DNA of 19,537 nt from Chromera velia (taxonomy: Eukaryota; Sar; Chromeraceae). Where the stretch lies: assembly GCA_018398765.1 (NCBI GenBank), contig JAHBMJ010001983.1, positions 4,921-24,457 of the forward strand. The letters run 5' to 3'. The notes beneath the pieces were generated by a model, which saw only the letters and a program-made list of their open reading frames with translations, was not told the origin of the DNA and made no database searches. A program made the translations under genes and the position numbers. This document shows positions 19,001 to 19,537 of the stretch, piece after piece. The stretch's first letter is position 1, and every line of letters starts with the position of its first letter.

Positions 19001-19100
19001 GCTGTGGAGTGAGTGGAACTCTTCTTTCCCACACCGTGATGTCATCTCTCCGGACACCGAGAACGGGAACGGACGAAGTGGAAATCTTGGTCTCCGACAT
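10011..19100 (-). CDS. AASS: Bifunctional lysine-ketoglutarate reductase / saccharopine dehydrogenase (LKR/SDH), 17 exons, complete
   Basis: This enzyme makes saccharopine from lysine and 2-oxoglutarate (LKR, NADPH) and then oxidises it to aminoadipate semialdehyde and glutamate (SDH, NAD+). Exons, high to low: 19100-18999, 18909-17272, 16942-16854, 16721-16637, 16263-16060, 15794-15497, 15209-15055, 14701-14597, 14245-14167, 13862-13825, 13619-13404, 13027-12939, 12701-12627, 12204-12169, 11774-11229, 10863-10611, 10184-10011. All junction phases agree and the sum is 4182 nt (1393 residues plus TGA at 10013-10011). The start at 19100 follows an in-frame TAA at 19175-19173 with no Met between, and the protein begins at the family motif VLGVRRDD..VWERR.PLTP. 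I see no obvious targeting peptide, so a cytosolic enzyme is likely. It is longer than plant or animal relatives (roughly 900-1100 residues) because of low-complexity insertions. Identification is from remembered family motifs; no search was run. The least certain boundaries are the exon 5 donor and the exon 6 acceptor. Confidence 0.93.
10187..10214. repeat. (TCAG)n repeat abutting the last acceptor of LKR/SDH
   Basis: Six perfect TCAG units follow GCAG on the plus strand. On the minus strand this reads CTGACTGACT...CTGCAG, immediately before exon 17. It replaces an ordinary polypyrimidine tract. Confidence 0.95.
10317..10344. repeat. (AAAG)n microsatellite in intron 16
   Basis: Short tetranucleotide array of AAAG units inside the last intron, about 130 bp upstream (gene sense) of the exon 17 acceptor. 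It reads as a CTTT run on the coding strand. Confidence 0.93.
11026..11203. repeat. (CA)n/(TG)n microsatellite in intron 15
   Basis: This is an almost uninterrupted CA dinucleotide array with ATGCAT interruptions at 11055-11060, 11099-11104 and 11131-11136 and a few CTCA/TA variants. It fills about half of intron 15 of LKR/SDH. Long Thr-His and Cys-Val open frames across it are artefacts of the repeat. Confidence 0.97.
12169..12204 (-). other. 36-nt microexon (exon 14) of LKR/SDH
   Basis: This exon is flanked by an acceptor ending ATCTGCAG and a donor GTTTGT. With the split codons at each side it encodes R-YPGWSLLMWAC-R, which fills the conserved LRY-x-G-(F/W)-S-x-(L/I)-M block of SDH. It is open in frame and in phase with both neighbours. 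Without it the protein would lack this block but keep the frame (36 nt is 12 codons), so skipping would not cause decay. Confidence 0.85.
13031..13111. repeat. (GAAA)n microsatellite forming the 3' end of intron 11
   Basis: About twenty GAAA units with two GAAT interruptions. On the coding (minus) strand this is a CTTT run ending directly in TTTCAG at the exon 12 acceptor, so the repeat itself is the polypyrimidine tract. Confidence 0.97.
14258..14278. repeat. (GA)n tract near the intron 8 acceptor
   Basis: Run of GA dinucleotides on the plus strand. In gene sense it is a CT tract lying about a dozen bases before the TGCAG acceptor of exon 9, so it probably serves as the polypyrimidine tract. 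Confidence 0.85.
14732..14768. repeat. (TTTCC)n repeat in intron 7
   Basis: Pentanucleotide TTTCC array on the plus strand, about 30 bases upstream (gene sense) of the exon 8 acceptor. In gene sense it is purine-rich (GGAAA). Confidence 0.92.
15231..15258. repeat. (GAAT)n repeat in intron 6
   Basis: Seven perfect GAAT units. In gene sense this is an ATTC array lying about 20 bases before the TGCAG acceptor of exon 7. Confidence 0.95.
15497..16942 (-). other. Plant-type interdomain of LKR/SDH (exons 3-6, residues about 581-806)
   Basis: Exon 3 encodes LDLRGHLFDSSFINECLD, which matches the region found between LKR and SDH in plant enzymes and in Pfam's LOR/SDH conserved region (Saccharop_dh_N). 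Exon 4 continues it (WRLGQGRDQPTALVIAVAAK). Exon 5 begins REVVRELAQIASRCGVAVEV and runs into a Thr-Gly repeat (WTGTGTGTGT) and a Gly/Ser-rich linker. Exon 6 opens with a basic, charged linker and ends with YRVLVLGAG, the start of the SDH Rossmann fold. The 5' end of exon 6 is inferred from phase and an acceptor at 15796-15795. The animal enzyme lacks this interdomain, so the architecture is plant-like. Exons 3 and 4 are confident; the linker parts are supported only by open frame and splice signals. Confidence 0.8.
15795..16059 (-). other. Intron 5 of LKR/SDH with a GC donor (GC-AG intron)
   Basis: After exon 5 codons ACT TCT CCT CAG the sequence reads GCAAGT, the standard consensus of GC-type donors (CAG|GCAAGT). 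Splicing here leaves phase 0, which fits the phase-0 acceptor TTGCAG before exon 6. The nearest GT (16055) would leave phase 1 and break the frame with that acceptor. The other 15 introns have GT donors. Confidence 0.65.
17272..19100 (-). other. LKR domain coding part (exons 1-2, residues 1-580)
   Basis: Residues about 11-34 (exon 1) and 35-150 form the alanine-dehydrogenase/PNT-like N-terminal fold. GVKR carries Lys81 and FFSHT carries His99; by analogy with yeast saccharopine dehydrogenase these are the acid-base pair. ENMDLLDE and LVAFGEFAGMAGM follow as in other LKRs. AFTGTGRVTKGA (about 210-222) is the dinucleotide-binding glycine motif, and GVCDISCDMGGS (360-371) is another family signature. 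Two stretches look inserted: a Gly/Ala/Ser/Pro-rich loop at about 245-275, and a charged then Ser/Pro/Asn-rich tail at about 487-578 that leads out of the domain. Exon 2 (1638 nt) is far larger than any other exon. The exon 1 donor is GTCGGC and intron 1 is only 89 bp. Confidence 0.9.
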
Positions 19101-19537
19101 CACTGCTCTACTTCTCCCGTATCGCTTTGTTTTTCTTTTCCTTCGATAACGGTTGGATGCCTCAAATGCTGCTTAGGCTATCACCACTCGATCTCTGCAG
19201 ATCTCGTACAGAAAAGCAGAAACGAGAGGCTATAAATACGCAAATGGAAAAATGAGTTCTTGTTGAAAGTTGACAGAGACGGGTCACAAAGACAAGTTGG
19301 TGTCTCCTCACAACAGTCTAGAGCTCGAAGAGCCTTCCTGCTGTCCCGTAGCAACTTCTGCGTCACAAACAACTCTTAGCGTTCCAGTGTGTGCTGAAAG
19401 TCTGCAAAGCGGGCCCCATGGTTCCCAAAACACAATGCAACAGACATGGTAGTTCTGGCGGAGCGACACAGACAAAATATTGGAAGCGGAGCCGGAACTA
19501 AGGCTCAGCCGTATAGAGTAGGTTCGATAGGCTTTTG
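19101..19537. other. Upstream region and 5' leader of LKR/SDH
   Basis: In gene sense an in-frame TAA lies 73-75 bases before the ATG with no other Met between, supporting the annotated start. No further coding exon is recognisable up to the window edge. The promoter presumably lies here, but no element can be assigned with confidence. Confidence 0.6.

Noticed and set aside
19231-19238. TATAAATA as a TATA box
   Set aside because: It lies on the plus strand, opposite to the gene; the minus reading TATTTATA is about 130 bp from the ATG and the transcription start is unknown, so it cannot be assigned.

Overview
The window is nuclear DNA of an intron-rich eukaryote, probably a unicellular alga or other protist. 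One split gene has 16 short introns (89-426 bp) and is surrounded by purine/pyrimidine-rich simple repeats and transposon debris. The protein has plant-type domain order plus low-complexity insertions. A chromerid-type alveolate alga is my best guess for the source, but it is only an impression from gene style and could be wrong.

The right half (19100 down to 10011, minus strand) holds one complete gene that I could assemble exon by exon. It encodes a bifunctional lysine-ketoglutarate reductase / saccharopine dehydrogenase (LKR/SDH, called AASS in animals) of about 1393 residues from 17 exons. All 16 junctions keep the reading frame. The exon sum is 4182 nt, exactly 1393 codons plus stop. The protein runs from an N-terminal LKR domain, through a plant-type interdomain, to a C-terminal SDH domain. 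It would carry out the first two steps of lysine breakdown: lysine + 2-oxoglutarate to saccharopine, then saccharopine to aminoadipate semialdehyde + glutamate. Every donor has G at +5, one donor is GC instead of GT, and 13 of 16 acceptors read TGCAG. Microsatellites lie in at least six introns, several of them directly against the 3' splice site.

The left third (about 640-7280) is an AT-rich, gene-poor island of repeats. Its main feature is a giant imperfect inverted duplication (about 950-2350 against 3003-4355) around a 650-bp centre. Each arm carries a broken copy of the same unrecognised gene. A 54-bp near-perfect hairpin sits at the inner edge of the right arm. The island also holds a 10-bp tandem array (about 4494-4575), a possible LINE reverse-transcriptase fragment (5261-5506) and a 245-bp MITE-like element with 17-bp terminal inverted repeats (6311-6555). 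From 7280 to 10010 I see only noncoding, purine-rich sequence, which should include the 3' UTR of the LKR/SDH gene. The first 640 bases are G-rich and low-complexity.

No CRISPR, rRNA, tRNA or prokaryotic feature was seen. The least explained part is the inverted duplication with its unknown protein; the lysine-catabolism gene itself belongs to a known family.
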